Assembly (NCBI RefSeq): GCF_002909485.1
Contig: NZ_PPXG01000002.1
Coordinates: 434,001 to 498,000, forward strand
Direction of reading: 5' to 3'
DNA: 64,000 nucleotides
DNA from: Stutzerimonas stutzeri
Lineage (GTDB): Bacteria > Pseudomonadota > Gammaproteobacteria > Pseudomonadales > Pseudomonadaceae
Below, piece after piece: positions 1 through 9,513 of this stretch. Every line of letters begins with the position of its first letter. The first letter of the stretch is position 1. Made by a program: the position numbers and the translations under genes. The notes beneath the pieces were generated by a model. The model did not search any database, had not been told where the DNA came from, and saw nothing but the letters and a program-made list of their open reading frames with translations.

Positions 1-351
1 GAGGTTGTCGGGCCGCTCAGCAGCCTGGTATCGGTACATGGCATTCATGTCACGCCATATGTCGGGCTGGTGCCGGATTACGTCGAATACCGCGCCAACG
101 ATGCGGAGATTGCTTCGGTCTTCTCGGTGCCTCTGGAGTTCTTCTGCGAGGATCCGCGCGAGGTCACGCACCGAATCGATTACCAGGGGCAGAGCTGGTA
201 TATCCCTTCCTACCGCTACGGCGAATACCAGATATGGGGCCTGACGGCGATCATGATCGTCGAGCTGGTCAATGTGGTCTACGACGCCGGCATCGAAATG
301 CGCCGCGCGCCTGCCGCATTCATCGACCTGTCTGGACGCAGCGAACCTTGA
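1..351 (+). CDS. NUDIX family CoA pyrophosphatase, C-terminal part
   Basis: The reading frame is open from the first base, so the gene enters from the left; only the last 116 residues are present. The visible part has the run [19 protein letters not shown] and then a hydrophobic C-terminus rich in Tyr and aromatic residues, which resembles the tail of NudL/YeaB-type enzymes that split CoA into 3',5'-ADP and phosphopantetheine. The NUDIX box itself would lie before the window, so the catalytic residues cannot be checked. The gene ends 70 bases before the carbonic anhydrase gene on the same strand. Confidence 0.8.
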   Translation, partial: EVVGPLSSLVSVHGIHVTPYVGLVPDYVEYRANDAEIASVFSVPLEFFCEDPREVTHRIDYQGQSWYIPSYRYGEYQIWGLTAIMIVELVNVVYDAGIEMRRAPAAFIDLSGRSEP

Positions 352-421
352 GCGATACCTGTTGGCGCGCCTTCTGCGGCCGGCGGGCGATCCATTCATA
401 CTGATAAGAAAGAGGTGTGTC

Positions 422-943
422 GTGAAATACCGTCTGGGAGAGTCGCGGGTCGAAGCGCATCCGCAAAGCTGGGTTGCCCCTAATGCCACCTTGGTCGGGA
501 AGATCCGCCTGGATGCCGGTGCCAGCGTCTGGTTCGGCGCGGTTCTGCGCGGCGATAACGAGCTGATCCATATCGGTGAAAACAGTAACGTCCAGGACGG
601 CAGCGTGATGCACACCGACATGGGGCATCCGTTGACTCTGGGCACCGGTGTGACAGTTGGCCACAACGCCATGCTGCACGGCTGCACGGTGGGCGACTAC
701 AGCCTGATCGGCATCAATGCGGTGGTGCTTAACGGTGCCAAGATCGGCAGGCACTGCATCATCGGCGCCAACACCCTGATCGCCGAGGGCAAGGAAATTC
801 CCGATGGCTCATTGGTGGTCGGCTCGCCAGGCAAGGTAGTGCGCGAGCTAAGCGAGGAGCAGAAGAAAATGCTCGAAGCGAGCGCGGCCCATTACGTACA
901 TAACGCGCAGCGCTATGCGCGAGAGCTGGAGCTGGATGAGTGA
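422..943 (+). CDS. gamma-class carbonic anhydrase family protein (YrdA-like)
   Basis: A 173-residue left-handed beta-helix protein made of hexapeptide repeats. The three metal-binding histidines of the gamma carbonic anhydrase family are in place: H64 (in VMHTD), H81 and H86 (in [10 protein letters not shown]). Family members hydrate CO2 or are catalytically silent relatives; the sequence cannot decide which. I chose the GTG at 422 because it follows an AGAGG ribosome site and gives the family's usual N-terminus (MKYRLGES); the frame is open further upstream but that part overlaps the previous gene. The stop overlaps the next start by four bases (GTGA), which suggests translational coupling. 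Confidence 0.92.
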   Translation: MKYRLGESRVEAHPQSWVAPNATLVGKIRLDAGASVWFGAVLRGDNELIHIGENSNVQDGSVMHTDMGHPLTLGTGVTVGHNAMLHGCTVGDYSLIGINAVVLNGAKIGRHCIIGANTLIAEGKEIPDGSLVVGSPGKVVRELSEEQKKMLEASAAHYVHNAQRYARELELDE

Positions 944-1131
944 GCACGCAGGAAAAGCCGGTTGCTTCGCCCTGTGTCAGCCTATGTGCGCTCGATGAGG
1001 ACGACTTATGCGTCGGTTGCCAGCGCAGCTCGGATGAAATCCGCCGCTGGGGGTTGATGAGCAACGAGGAGCGCCGCGAGGTGTTGCAACGCTGCAACGA
1101 GCGGGTTCGGCTCAGTGGCCAACTGATGTAG
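940..1131 (+). CDS. DUF1289 family small cysteine protein
   Basis: A 63-residue protein with the DUF1289 pattern: PCVSLC near residues 11-16, then DLCVGCQR, then the R/W-rich segment [12 protein letters not shown]. The four cysteines may bind metal or an Fe-S cluster, but no function is proven for the family. It starts with GTG inside the stop of the carbonic anhydrase gene, so it is probably co-translated with it. Forty bases separate it from purT. Confidence 0.85.
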   Translation: MSTQEKPVASPCVSLCALDEDDLCVGCQRSSDEIRRWGLMSNEERREVLQRCNERVRLSGQLM

Positions 1132-1171
1132 GCGCGTTGCATCCGTCTGTTTTTTATTCGCGAGGAATCCC

Positions 1172-2353
1172 ATGCCAAGAATAGGCACCCCATTGTCTTC
1201 CAGCGCTACGCGCATCCTGCTGTGCGGTTGCGGCGAGCTTGGCAAGGAGCTGGTCATCGAACTGCAGCGTCTGGGTGTGGAGGTGGTCGCGGTCGACCGC
1301 TATGCCAACGCTCCAGCGATGCAGGTTGCGCATCGCAGTCATGTGATCGACATGCTAGACGGTGCTGCACTACGGGCCGTTATCGAGCAGGAGCGGCCGC
1401 ACTACATCGTGCCCGAGATCGAGGCGATCGCCACCGCTACGCTGGTTGAGTTGGAGCACGAAGGCTACACAGTGATCCCGACCGCCCGTGCCGCGCAGTT
1501 GACGATGAACCGGGAAGGCATTCGTCGTCTTGCTGCCGAAGAGCTTGGTTTGCCGACCTCTCCCTATCGCTTTGCCGACTCGCTGGAGGAATGTCGAGCG
1601 GCAGCCATGGCGCTGGGCTTCCCCTGTTTGGTCAAGCCGGTAATGAGTTCGTCCGGCAAAGGGCAGTCGGTGTTGCGTGGTGAGGCTGATGTTGATGCGG
1701 CCTGGGACTATGCTCAGGCCGGCGGTCGCGCAGGTCGCGGCCGGGTCATTGTCGAAGGCTTCATCGACTTCGATTACGAAATCACCTTGCTGACGGTGCG
1801 TCATGCAGGCGGCACGAGCTTCTGCGAACCTGTCGGCCACCGTCAGGTGAAGGGCGACTATCAGGAGTCTTGGCAGCCGCAGCCAATGGCCCCAGCAGCG
1901 ATGGCTGAGGCGCGGCGGATTGCGCTGGCCGTTACCGACTCATTGGGTGGGCGGGGTATCTTCGGTGTCGAGCTGTTCGTCAAAGGCGATCAGGTGTGGT
2001 TCTGCGAGATATCACCGCGCCCCCACGACACCGGTCTGGTAACGCTGGTTTCGCAAGATCTTTCCGAATTTGCGCTGCACGCGCGGGCCATCCTTGGGTT
2101 GCCAGTTCCGGTCATTCGTCAGTTGGGGCCGGCCGCTTCAGCGGTGATTCTGGTCGAAGGCGAGTCCGCCGAGGTGAGCTTTGGCAATCTATCCGCCGTG
2201 CTTTCCGAGCCGGATACCTCCCTGCGCCTGTTCGGCAAGCCTGGAGTCAGTGGCCAGCGCCGCATGGGGGTGACGCTGGCGCGTGATGCGAGCATCGAGG
2301 CGGCTCGCGCGAAGGCACTGCGAGCCGCTAGTGTGGTCCAGATCCAGCTGTGA
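1172..2353 (+). CDS. purT: formate-dependent phosphoribosylglycinamide formyltransferase PurT
   Basis: A 393-residue ATP-grasp enzyme of purine synthesis that formylates glycinamide ribonucleotide using formate and ATP, as an alternative to folate-dependent PurN. The N-terminal nucleotide-binding fold shows GCGELGKE (residues about 19-26). The central ATP-grasp domain contains [12 protein letters not shown], and the late part has [10 protein letters not shown], a characteristic family run. Length equals the usual PurT length. The ATG at 1172 follows CGAGGAATCCC. It ends convergently with the CorC-type gene, 32 bases away. Confidence 0.97.
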   Translation: MPRIGTPLSSSATRILLCGCGELGKELVIELQRLGVEVVAVDRYANAPAMQVAHRSHVIDMLDGAALRAVIEQERPHYIVPEIEAIATATLVELEHEGYTVIPTARAAQLTMNREGIRRLAAEELGLPTSPYRFADSLEECRAAAMALGFPCLVKPVMSSSGKGQSVLRGEADVDAAWDYAQAGGRAGRGRVIVEGFIDFDYEITLLTVRHAGGTSFCEPVGHRQVKGDYQESWQPQPMAPAAMAEARRIALAVTDSLGGRGIFGVELFVKGDQVWFCEISPRPHDTGLVTLVSQDLSEFALHARAILGLPVPVIRQLGPAASAVILVEGESAEVSFGNLSAVLSEPDTSLRLFGKPGVSGQRRMGVTLARDASIEAARAKALRAASVVQIQL

Positions 2354-2385
2354 GCTTTGCCGAATCGGCGTCTTGACGGGCTCCG

Positions 2386-3672
2386 CTACGCTGGTTCCTG
2401 CTCTGCCGATGGCGAGGCGTTGATCGTCCAGGCGCGTACGCTTTTCACTCGATTATCGGCCGCCTGGAGAATTTCCAGGCGGTAGTTGCCAATCTGCAGG
2501 CAGATACCACTATCTGGGATATGTTCCAGCGCTTCGGTGATCAGACCGTTGAGCGTTTTGGGACCGTCGCAGGGCAATTGCCACTCTAGGGCACGGTTGA
2601 CCTCGCGGATATATGCAGCGCCATCAATAACCAGCGTGCCGTCATCCTGCGGGTGGATGTCCGGGCTGCGCAGTACGTCCTGATTGCTGAATTCTCCGAC
2701 GATCTCTTCGAGGATGTCTTCTAGCGTGACGACGCCGCGCACGTCGCCATATTCGTCGACCACAATTCCGATGCGGCGCTTCTGCTTCTGGAAGTTCAGC
2801 AGCTGCGTGGACAGCGGCGTGTTTTCCGGCACGAAATAAGGCTCGTTGCAGGCCTCCAGCAGGCTTTCCTTGGTCAGCTGGTCATGGCTGAGCAGGCGGG
2901 CGATCTGTCGCATATGGACGATGCCCTCAATCTGGTTGATGTCATTGCGAAAGACTGGCAGGCGCGTGTGTGGAGTGGTGCGCAATAGCCCTATGATCGA
3001 CTCTAGGTCATCGTTGAGATCTATGCCGGCGACCTCGTTGCGCGGAATCATGATGTCGTCCACGGTGACCCGTTCCAGGTCGAGGATGCCCAGTAGCATG
3101 CTTTGCCGATTCAGTGGAAGGTCGGCACCGGATTCGCGCACGACGCTGCGCAGTTCCTCGGTAGATAAGCTGTCGTTACCTTTGTTGGATACGTCGACAC
3201 CGAGCAACTTGAGCAGGCCGTTACTTACCCATCCGAGCAGCGCCACCAGCGGATAGAGGATCTTCTGCAGCATCATCAGTGGCAGGCTGACCGGATAAGC
3301 GACGACCTCTGGGCGCAGAGCGGCCAGCGTCTTGGGCGTGATTTCACCGAAGATCAGCAGCACGATGGTCAGGCCGATGGTCGCGATGGCAATGCCGGCC
3401 TCGCCCCAGAGTTGCATGGCTAGCACCGTGGCGATAGAGGAGGCGAGGATATTGACGAAGTTGTTGCCGACCAGAATTGTGCCCAATAGGCGATCAGGAT
3501 GGGCGAGCAGTTCGCTAGCGCGCCGAGCGCCCCGATGCCCCTCCTTTGCCTGATGTCTGAGGCGGTAGCGGTTGAGGCTGAGCATGCCGGTCTCGGAGCT
3601 GGAGAAGAATGCCGAGCACAGCAGCAAAAAGACCAGCAGGCCGACCAGGAAGCCGGGATGTAGATTTTCCAC
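2386..3672 (-). CDS. CNNM/CorC/HlyC family transporter with CBS domains (YfjD-like)
   Basis: A 428-residue inner-membrane protein. The order of domains is a DUF21 (CNNM) membrane domain at about residues 1-185 with FFSSSETG and FGEITPKTLA, a CBS pair at about 205-330 (including MIPRNEV and VVDEYGDVRGVVTLEDILEE split across the second CBS), and a CorC_HlyC C-terminal domain at about 345-420. The family is tied to Mg2+/Co2+ efflux or homeostasis; older names call it hemolysin. It lies 17 bases downstream of the CcsA-like gene on the same strand, so the two are probably co-transcribed. Confidence 0.93.
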   Translation of the reverse strand: MENLHPGFLVGLLVFLLLCSAFFSSSETGMLSLNRYRLRHQAKEGHRGARRASELLAHPDRLLGTILVGNNFVNILASSIATVLAMQLWGEAGIAIATIGLTIVLLIFGEITPKTLAALRPEVVAYPVSLPLMMLQKILYPLVALLGWVSNGLLKLLGVDVSNKGNDSLSTEELRSVVRESGADLPLNRQSMLLGILDLERVTVDDIMIPRNEVAGIDLNDDLESIIGLLRTTPHTRLPVFRNDINQIEGIVHMRQIARLLSHDQLTKESLLEACNEPYFVPENTPLSTQLLNFQKQKRRIGIVVDEYGDVRGVVTLEDILEEIVGEFSNQDVLRSPDIHPQDDGTLVIDGAAYIREVNRALEWQLPCDGPKTLNGLITEALEHIPDSGICLQIGNYRLEILQAADNRVKSVRAWTINASPSAEQEPA

Positions 3673-3689
3673 GAGTTAGCCTGTTTGCG

Positions 3690-4490
3690 TCAGATATGCA
3701 GGATGAATTCGCGGACCAGCTTGCTGCCGAAATACGCCAGCATCAGCAGGCAGAAGCCGACAAGCGTCCAGCGGATGGCTTTGTAGCCGCGCCAGCCAAG
3801 TTGGTGGCGGCCCCACAGTAGCAAGCCAAAGACGACCCAGGCGACCACCGAAAGGAGTGTCTTATGGACCAGGTGCTGAGCTAAAAGGTCATCGAGAAAC
3901 AGCCATCCGGATAGCAGTGAAGCGGACAGCAATACCCAGCCCGCCCAGAGAAAGCCGAACAGTAGGCTTTCCATTGTCTGCAACGGTGGAAAGTTGCGGA
4001 TTAGACCGGAGGGGTGCTTGTGCTTGAGATGATGATCCTGCAGCAGCAACAGCAAGGACTGGAATACAGCAATGGTCAGCATGCCGTAGGCCAGGATCGA
4101 CAGCAGGATGTGCGCGAGTATGCCGGGTTCCTCGGCGATCGCCGGTGCCGTGCCCGACGGCGCGAACTGCGCGAAGAGCACGGTCAAACAGCCCAGGGGA
4201 AAAAGCAGCAGCAGTAGATTCTCCACCGGCATTCGGTACAGTGCCAGCAAGATCAGCAAGATGACTGCCGCAGCAATCAAGCTCGACGCGGTGAAAAAGT
4301 CGAGGTGCAAGCCACTCGGTGAGAGCAGCTGCATAAACAGGCTAGTACCGTGGGCGAGCAGGGCGAGCAGGCCAACGGCCAGCAACAGGCGTTTGTCCGG
4401 CACGGTGCGTTGTGCCAGGCGCAAACTTTGATAACCCGTGACGCCGGCGTAAAGCGCAGCGGCGGCAAGGCTGGGTAGCAGAGGGTGCAT
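3690..4490 (-). CDS. cytochrome c assembly (CcsA/YpjD-like) inner-membrane protein
   Basis: A polytopic membrane protein of 266 residues with about eight hydrophobic segments, including a conserved His-containing stretch (WVVFGLLLWGRHQLGWRGYKA) near the C-terminus. This is the CcsA/YpjD layout, linked in other families to haem export or cytochrome c maturation; the exact job of the gammaproteobacterial YpjD group is not settled. The frame is open for 19 codons upstream, but the ATG at 4490 gives the usual N-terminus (MHPLLPSL). It is divergent from ffh, as commonly seen in pseudomonads. Confidence 0.9.
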   Translation of the reverse strand: MHPLLPSLAAAALYAGVTGYQSLRLAQRTVPDKRLLLAVGLLALLAHGTSLFMQLLSPSGLHLDFFTASSLIAAAVILLILLALYRMPVENLLLLLFPLGCLTVLFAQFAPSGTAPAIAEEPGILAHILLSILAYGMLTIAVFQSLLLLLQDHHLKHKHPSGLIRNFPPLQTMESLLFGFLWAGWVLLSASLLSGWLFLDDLLAQHLVHKTLLSVVAWVVFGLLLWGRHQLGWRGYKAIRWTLVGFCLLMLAYFGSKLVREFILHI

Positions 4491-4692
4491 AAGTTCCGGT
4501 AACGGGCTCGAAAGGTCGTGAGTGTGGCACAAAGACCCGAGGCGCAAAAGCCGGCGACAGTGTACTGATCGTCACATCGGGCCCGGGTGCTAAGCGGGAT
4601 TTGCTCTCAACGCCGTTATGCAAAAGCAAGTCAAACCTTGGTAAAACCGAAAAGCGATGCAGTCGGGGTACCGGCCCGGCGCTTCCACCTTC

Positions 4693-4698
4693 TATAAT
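4693..4698 (+). promoter_or_regulatory. probable -10 box of the ffh promoter
   Basis: A perfect TATAAT lies 34 bases before the ffh start in the ccsA-ffh divergent gap. No convincing -35 box is present at the expected distance, so promoter strength is uncertain. Confidence 0.5.
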
Positions 4699-4732
4699 CG
4701 CGCCCTTCAGCACATCCAGCGTGGAATGGCTC

Positions 4733-6109
4733 ATGTTCGAAAACCTAACCGATCGCCTCTCACAAACGCTTCGCCATGTCACCGGCAAGGCCAAGCTGAC
4801 TGAGGACAACATCAAGGATACACTGCGTGAAGTGCGGATGGCCCTACTTGAGGCCGACGTTGCACTGCCGGTGGTCAAGGAGTTCGTCAATCGGGTCAAG
4901 GAGCGCGCAGTCGGCACTGAGGTGTCGAAGAGTCTGACGCCGGGTCAGGCGTTCGTGAAAATCGTTCGTGCCGAGCTGGAAGAGCTGATGGGCGCGGCGA
5001 ACGAGGATCTGGCGCTTCAGGTCACGCCGCCGGCTGTGGTGCTCATGGCTGGTCTGCAGGGAGCGGGTAAGACCACCACCGTAGGCAAGCTGGCGCGCTT
5101 TCTCAAGGAGCGCAAGAAGAAGACGGTGCTGGTGGTTTCAGCGGACGTGTATCGCCCGGCAGCCATCAAGCAACTCGAGACTCTGGCGGCTGAAGTTGGT
5201 GTCACCTTCTTCCCGTCCGATATCAGTCAGAAGCCGGTGGATATCGCCCAGGCGGCGATTCGCGAAGCCAAGCTCAAATTCATCGATGTGGTACTGGTGG
5301 ATACCGCTGGGCGATTGGCGATCGACGCCGAGATGATGGCTGAGATCCAGGCTGTGCACGCCGCGATCAATCCTGCTGAAACGCTGTTCGTGGTTGACGC
5401 CATGACCGGGCAGGATGCCGCCAACACCGCCAAGGCATTCGGCGAGGCGCTGCCGTTGACTGGTGTGGTGCTGACCAAGGTGGATGGCGATGCTCGTGGC
5501 GGTGCCGCGCTGTCGGTGCGCCATGTCACCGGCAAACCGATCAAGTTCCTCGGTATGGGCGAGAAGAGCGATGCCCTGGAGCCCTTCCACCCAGATCGTA
5601 TTGCCTCACGCATCCTCGGCATGGGGGATGTGCTCAGCCTCATCGAGCAGGCAGAGCAGACGCTTGATCGTGAAAAGGCCGAAAAGCTCACCAAGAAGCT
5701 CAAGAAGGGCAAGGGCTTTGATCTCGAAGACTTTCGAGACCAGCTGCAGCAAATGAAGAATATGGGCGGTCTTGGTGGCCTTATGGACAAGCTGCCCTCC
5801 ATCGGCGGGGTCAATCTGTCGCAGATGGGGCACGCCCAGGGCGCGGCGGAGAAGCAGTTCAAGCAGATGGAGGCGATCATCAACTCGATGACCCCCGCTG
5901 AGCGGCGTAATCCCGATATCATCAGCGGCTCGCGCAAGCGCCGTATCGCTATGGGCTCCGGTACTCAGGTGCAGGACATCGGTCGTCTCATCAAGCAGCA
6001 CAAGCAGATGCAGAAGATGATGAAGAAAGTCACCGGCAAGGGCGGCATGGCCAAGATGATGCGCGGCATGGGCGGAATGCTTCCAGGTGGCGGCATGCCG
6101 AAGTTCTAG
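4733..6109 (+). CDS. ffh: signal recognition particle protein Ffh
   Basis: A 458-residue GTPase that binds 4.5S RNA and signal sequences and delivers nascent membrane proteins to FtsY. The N domain occupies about residues 1-90. The G domain has the P-loop GLQGAGKTTT, DTAGR and TKVDGDARGG. The C-terminal M domain is rich in methionine, with the RNA-binding run SGSRKRRIAMGSG. I chose the ATG at 4733, which gives MFENLTDRLS; upstream codons belong to the promoter region. Length is typical for Ffh. Confidence 0.98.
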   Translation: MFENLTDRLSQTLRHVTGKAKLTEDNIKDTLREVRMALLEADVALPVVKEFVNRVKERAVGTEVSKSLTPGQAFVKIVRAELEELMGAANEDLALQVTPPAVVLMAGLQGAGKTTTVGKLARFLKERKKKTVLVVSADVYRPAAIKQLETLAAEVGVTFFPSDISQKPVDIAQAAIREAKLKFIDVVLVDTAGRLAIDAEMMAEIQAVHAAINPAETLFVVDAMTGQDAANTAKAFGEALPLTGVVLTKVDGDARGGAALSVRHVTGKPIKFLGMGEKSDALEPFHPDRIASRILGMGDVLSLIEQAEQTLDREKAEKLTKKLKKGKGFDLEDFRDQLQQMKNMGGLGGLMDKLPSIGGVNLSQMGHAQGAAEKQFKQMEAIINSMTPAERRNPDIISGSRKRRIAMGSGTQVQDIGRLIKQHKQMQKMMKKVTGKGGMAKMMRGMGGMLPGGGMPKF

Positions 6110-6215
6110 AGTGCGCATGCAGCGATGGGTCGTGATGGCTGGCAGGGGCGAAAGGTAGTCCGCTGCCCGCCGCCCGGCATTGCGCTGGTCCGCCGGACGC
6201 CATTAGTAAAAGAGT

Positions 6216-6243
6216 TTGCAAAATCCCCGGCATTCCTTAAAAT
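6216..6243 (+). promoter_or_regulatory. sigma-70 promoter of the rpsP operon
   Basis: TTGCAA (6216-6221), a 16-base spacer and TAAAAT (6238-6243) match sigma-70 well. The predicted leader of about 70 bases contains CGGCCTTTCGGGCC, a small hairpin. The promoter lies in the 212-base ffh-rpsP gap. Confidence 0.7.
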
Positions 6244-6321
6244 GTGCGGCCTTTCGGGCCTAGGCCCATTTTAAGTAAGTGTGTGCCTTAAGTTAGCACC
6301 GACTACAGGAACGATGTTCAC

Positions 6322-6573
6322 ATGGTAACTATTCGTCTCGCCCGTGGCGGCTCCAAGAAGCGCCCTTTCTACCACCTGACCGTGACCAACAGCCGCAATC
6401 CGCGCGATGGTCGCTTCGTCGAGCGCATCGGTTTCTTCAACCCGATCGCCTCTGGTGCGGAAGTGAAGCTTTCTGTAAACCAGGAGCGCGCTACTTACTG
6501 GTTGAGCCAGGGTGCACAGCCGTCTGAGCGCGTTGCTCAGCTGCTGAAGGAAGCTGCTAAGGCCGCTGCCTGA
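6322..6573 (+). CDS. rpsP: 30S ribosomal protein S16
   Basis: An 83-residue basic protein with the bS16 signature ([10 protein letters not shown] near the start, then [11 protein letters not shown] and [11 protein letters not shown]). It is an assembly protein of the 30S subunit. It opens the rpsP-rimM-trmD-rplS operon, with only five bases to rimM, and is served by the promoter at 6216-6243. Confidence 0.98.
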   Translation: MVTIRLARGGSKKRPFYHLTVTNSRNPRDGRFVERIGFFNPIASGAEVKLSVNQERATYWLSQGAQPSERVAQLLKEAAKAAA

Positions 6574-6578
6574 ATCAC

Positions 6579-7115
6579 ATGAACGCAACGTCTGCTCCGG
6601 CCGATGACCTGGTCGTCATTGGCAAGATCGTTTCGGTGCATGGCGTGCGCGGTGACGTAAAGATCTATTCTTTTACCGATCCGATCGACAATCTGCTGGG
6701 CTATCGCCGCTGGACGCTGAGGCGAGGTGACGAGGTCAAGCAGGTCGAGTTGGTCAAGGGGCGCCTCCAGGGAAAGATTCTGGTGGCAACGCTCAAGGGC
6801 TTGGATGACCGCGAAGTTGCGCGTACCTACGCCGATTTCGAGATCTGTGTCCCGCGCAGCGAACTGCCCGACTTGGACGACGGTGAGTACTACTGGTATC
6901 AGCTCTTGGGTTTGAAGGTGTTCAACCAGGCCGCGCAATTGCTCGGTAAGGTGGACCATCTGCTCGAAACCGGAGCTAACGATGTTCTTGTCGTTCAGCC
7001 TTGTGCTGGAAGCCTGGATGATCGTGAGCGACTGCTGCCTTATACCGATCAGTGTGTGTTGAAGATCGATTTGGAAGCTGGCGAGATGCAGGTGGATTGG
7101 GACGCGGATTTCTGA
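6579..7115 (+). CDS. rimM: ribosome maturation factor RimM
   Basis: A 178-residue protein that binds S19 and helps maturation of the 30S head domain. The N-terminal RimM barrel shows [20 protein letters not shown] and the C-terminal PRC-barrel shows [11 protein letters not shown]. Position between rpsP and trmD is the classical order. The reading frame ends five bases before the trmD start, so coupling is likely. Confidence 0.97.
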   Translation: MNATSAPADDLVVIGKIVSVHGVRGDVKIYSFTDPIDNLLGYRRWTLRRGDEVKQVELVKGRLQGKILVATLKGLDDREVARTYADFEICVPRSELPDLDDGEYYWYQLLGLKVFNQAAQLLGKVDHLLETGANDVLVVQPCAGSLDDRERLLPYTDQCVLKIDLEAGEMQVDWDADF

Positions 7116-7120
7116 ACGGC

Positions 7121-7873
7121 ATGGCCGCTTTGCGCGTTGAAGTCATTAGCCTGTTCCCGGATATGTTCGCTGCGATATGCGACTACGGGATTACCAGTCG
7201 TGCAGTGAAGCAGGGGTTGTTGCAGCTTAACTGCTGGAATCCCAGAAGCTACACCGAAGACCGCCACCAGACCGTGGACGACCGACCATTCGGCGGCGGC
7301 CCAGGCATGGTGATGAAGATCAAGCCGCTCGAGCTTGCGCTGGCTGATGCCAAACAAGCCGCGGGCGAGACGGCGAAGGTGATTTACCTTTCGCCGCAGG
7401 GGCGCCAGCTGAAGCAGGCTGATGTCCGCGAAATGGCGAACGAGGATGCACTCATCCTTATAGCTGGTCGTTACGAAGGTATCGACGAGCGCTTCATCGA
7501 AGCGCACGTGGATGAGGAATGGTCGATCGGTGATTACGTGTTGTCCGGTGGCGAGCTGCCGGCAATGGTGCTGATCGATGCGGTGACCAGGCTGCTTCCG
7601 GGCGCCCTTGGTCATGCTGGTTCCGCCGAGGAGGACTCGTTTACCGACGGCCTGCTCGACTGTCCGCACTACACGCGACCTGAGGTGTATGCGGATAAAT
7701 GTGTTCCTGACGTGCTGCTTAGCGGCAACCATGAACACATCCGGCGCTGGCGCTTGCAGCAGTCCCTAGGAAGGACCTGGGAGCGCCGCGCCGATCTTCT
7801 GGATAGCCGCTCGCTTTCTGGAGAAGAACAGAAGCTGCTGGCGGAATACATCCGTCAGCGGGACGATAGTTAA
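7121..7873 (+). CDS. trmD: tRNA (guanine-N1)-methyltransferase TrmD
   Basis: A 250-residue SPOUT-fold enzyme that makes m1G37 in tRNAs and prevents +1 frameshifting. Visible hallmarks are the N-terminal [24 protein letters not shown], the knotted S-adenosylmethionine site with [11 protein letters not shown], and [16 protein letters not shown] chose the ATG at 7121; the frame is open upstream but overlaps rimM. Third gene of the rpsP operon. Confidence 0.98.
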   Translation: MAALRVEVISLFPDMFAAICDYGITSRAVKQGLLQLNCWNPRSYTEDRHQTVDDRPFGGGPGMVMKIKPLELALADAKQAAGETAKVIYLSPQGRQLKQADVREMANEDALILIAGRYEGIDERFIEAHVDEEWSIGDYVLSGGELPAMVLIDAVTRLLPGALGHAGSAEEDSFTDGLLDCPHYTRPEVYADKCVPDVLLSGNHEHIRRWRLQQSLGRTWERRADLLDSRSLSGEEQKLLAEYIRQRDDS

Positions 7874-7915
7874 CGTATCGATGGCAGCCCGCAGGGTTGA
7901 CCTTAGGAGCACAGC

Positions 7916-8266
7916 ATGACCAGCAAGATCATTCAGCAGCTCGAAGCCGAGCAGATGACCAAAGAAATCCCGCCGTTCGCGCCGGGTGATACCGTGATCG
8001 TTCAGGTGAAAGTGAAGGAAGGCGACCGTCAGCGTCTGCAGGCCTTCGAAGGCGTGGTGATCGGCAAGCGTAACCGCGGCCTCAACAGCGCGTTCACCGT
8101 CCGTAAGATTTCCAACGGTGTGGGCGTCGAGCGTACATTCCAGAGCTACAGCCCGATGGTCGACAGCATCAGCGTCAAGCGTCGCGGTGACGTGCGCAAA
8201 GCCAAGCTGTACTATCTCCGCGCGCTGTCCGGCAAGGCCGCCCGCATCAAGGAAAAGCTGGTCTAA
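7916..8266 (+). CDS. rplS: 50S ribosomal protein L19
   Basis: A 116-residue basic protein with the bL19 core ([18 protein letters not shown] and [12 protein letters not shown]). L19 sits at the subunit interface. The ATG follows TTAGGAGCACAGC, a strong ribosome site. Last gene of the operon, ending 24 bases before a strong intrinsic terminator. Confidence 0.98.
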   Translation: MTSKIIQQLEAEQMTKEIPPFAPGDTVIVQVKVKEGDRQRLQAFEGVVIGKRNRGLNSAFTVRKISNGVGVERTFQSYSPMVDSISVKRRGDVRKAKLYYLRALSGKAARIKEKLV

Positions 8267-8284
8267 GACCGGATTTTTCCGAAA

Positions 8285-8315
8285 GAAAAAAGCAGCCTAC
8301 GGGCTGCTTTTTTTG
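8285..8315 (+). terminator. intrinsic terminator of the rpsP-rplS operon
   Basis: AGCAGCC (8291-8297) pairs with GGCTGCT (8302-8308) around a TACG loop, followed by a run of Ts. An A run on the other side makes it potentially bidirectional. Confidence 0.9.
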
Positions 8316-8462
8316 TTTATGTACTCTTCCTTGGTGAACCGTTCCTCATGCTGTTTAGCGCTGGCGCAGCGCTAGCTGATAGCGATGCTCGCTAGAAGCG
8401 GGCTGTGGCAGTGACGAGCTGCCTATGAAAAACTGTCACACCTCGCTCTCATTGGCGCTTTG

Positions 8463-9359
8463 ATGCCTGTACTCGACGATCCCGTTATCGACCGTTACCT
8501 TGATGCCCTCTGGCTGGAAAAAGGCCTGGCGGACAACAGTCGCGAGGCTTATCGCAGCGACCTCGCGCTGTTCAATGGTTGGCTGGATGAGCGGGGGGTG
8601 CGGTTGGCTGCTGCCGGGCGCGAGATCATTCTTGATCACCTTGCCTGGCGGTTGAACAACGGTTACAAGTCGCGATCCACCGCGCGGTTCCTGTCCGGGT
8701 TGCGGGGTTTTTACCGCTATCTTTTGCGCGAGGGTGATATCGCACTCGACCCGACCTTGCGAATCGATCTGCCGCGGCTTGGACGGCCCTTGCCCAAGGC
8801 GTTGTCTGAGGCCGATGTGGAGGCCCTGCTGGCGGCGCCGGATATTGGCGACCCGCTCGGTCTGCGTGATCGGGCAATGCTTGAGGTGCTCTACGCCTGT
8901 GGTTTACGGGTAACGGAGTTGATCAGTCTGACGCTGGAACAGGTCAGTGTGCGGCAGGGGGTGCTGCGAACCCTCGGCAAGGGCAATAAGGAGCGGCTGG
9001 TGCCTCTTGGTGAGGAGGCGTTGCACTGGCTTGAGCGTTACCAGCGCGAGGCGCGAGATCAGCTGCTCGCCGGCAAGCCTAGTGACGTTCTGTTTCCCAG
9101 CCTGCGTGGCGGACAAATGACCCGTCAGACATTCTGGCACCGCATAAAACTGCACGCCAAGGTTGCCGGGATTGCCGCCTCGATTTCTCCGCACACGCTG
9201 CGCCATGCGTTCGCCACGCATTTGCTCAACCATGGCGCGGATCTGCGTACCGTGCAGATGTTGCTCGGCCATAGTGATCTTTCGACTACCCAGATCTATA
9301 CCCATATTGCCCGGGCGCGCCTCCAAGAATTGCATGCGACGCATCATCCTCGGGGCTAG
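8463..9359 (+). CDS. xerD: site-specific tyrosine recombinase XerD
   Basis: A 298-residue recombinase that, with XerC, resolves chromosome dimers at dif. The N-terminal SAM-like core-binding domain (about residues 1-90) includes EKGLADNSREAYRSDL. The catalytic domain has the active-site Arg in CGLRVTEL, HTLRHAFATHLL with the second Arg/His set, LGHSDLSTTQIYTH with the nucleophilic Tyr. I chose the ATG at 8463; a TTG one codon earlier is the alternative. It stands alone on this strand with dsbC following after 154 bases, an order typical of pseudomonads. Confidence 0.96.
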   Translation: MPVLDDPVIDRYLDALWLEKGLADNSREAYRSDLALFNGWLDERGVRLAAAGREIILDHLAWRLNNGYKSRSTARFLSGLRGFYRYLLREGDIALDPTLRIDLPRLGRPLPKALSEADVEALLAAPDIGDPLGLRDRAMLEVLYACGLRVTELISLTLEQVSVRQGVLRTLGKGNKERLVPLGEEALHWLERYQREARDQLLAGKPSDVLFPSLRGGQMTRQTFWHRIKLHAKVAGIAASISPHTLRHAFATHLLNHGADLRTVQMLLGHSDLSTTQIYTHIARARLQELHATHHPRG

Positions 9360-9513
9360 ACTGGTCTCAGCTGCTCCTCGCCGTGTGTATTTCCGTCGCG
9401 CGTTCCGCAGCTGGCCGGTCTCAGGCAGTCGTTGGCGACGCAGCGAGCAGTTTGCCATGCGTTGCTATGGTAGGCTTTGCGCCTTTCCTTGATCGTCGCT
9501 GCCAGGAGTTCCC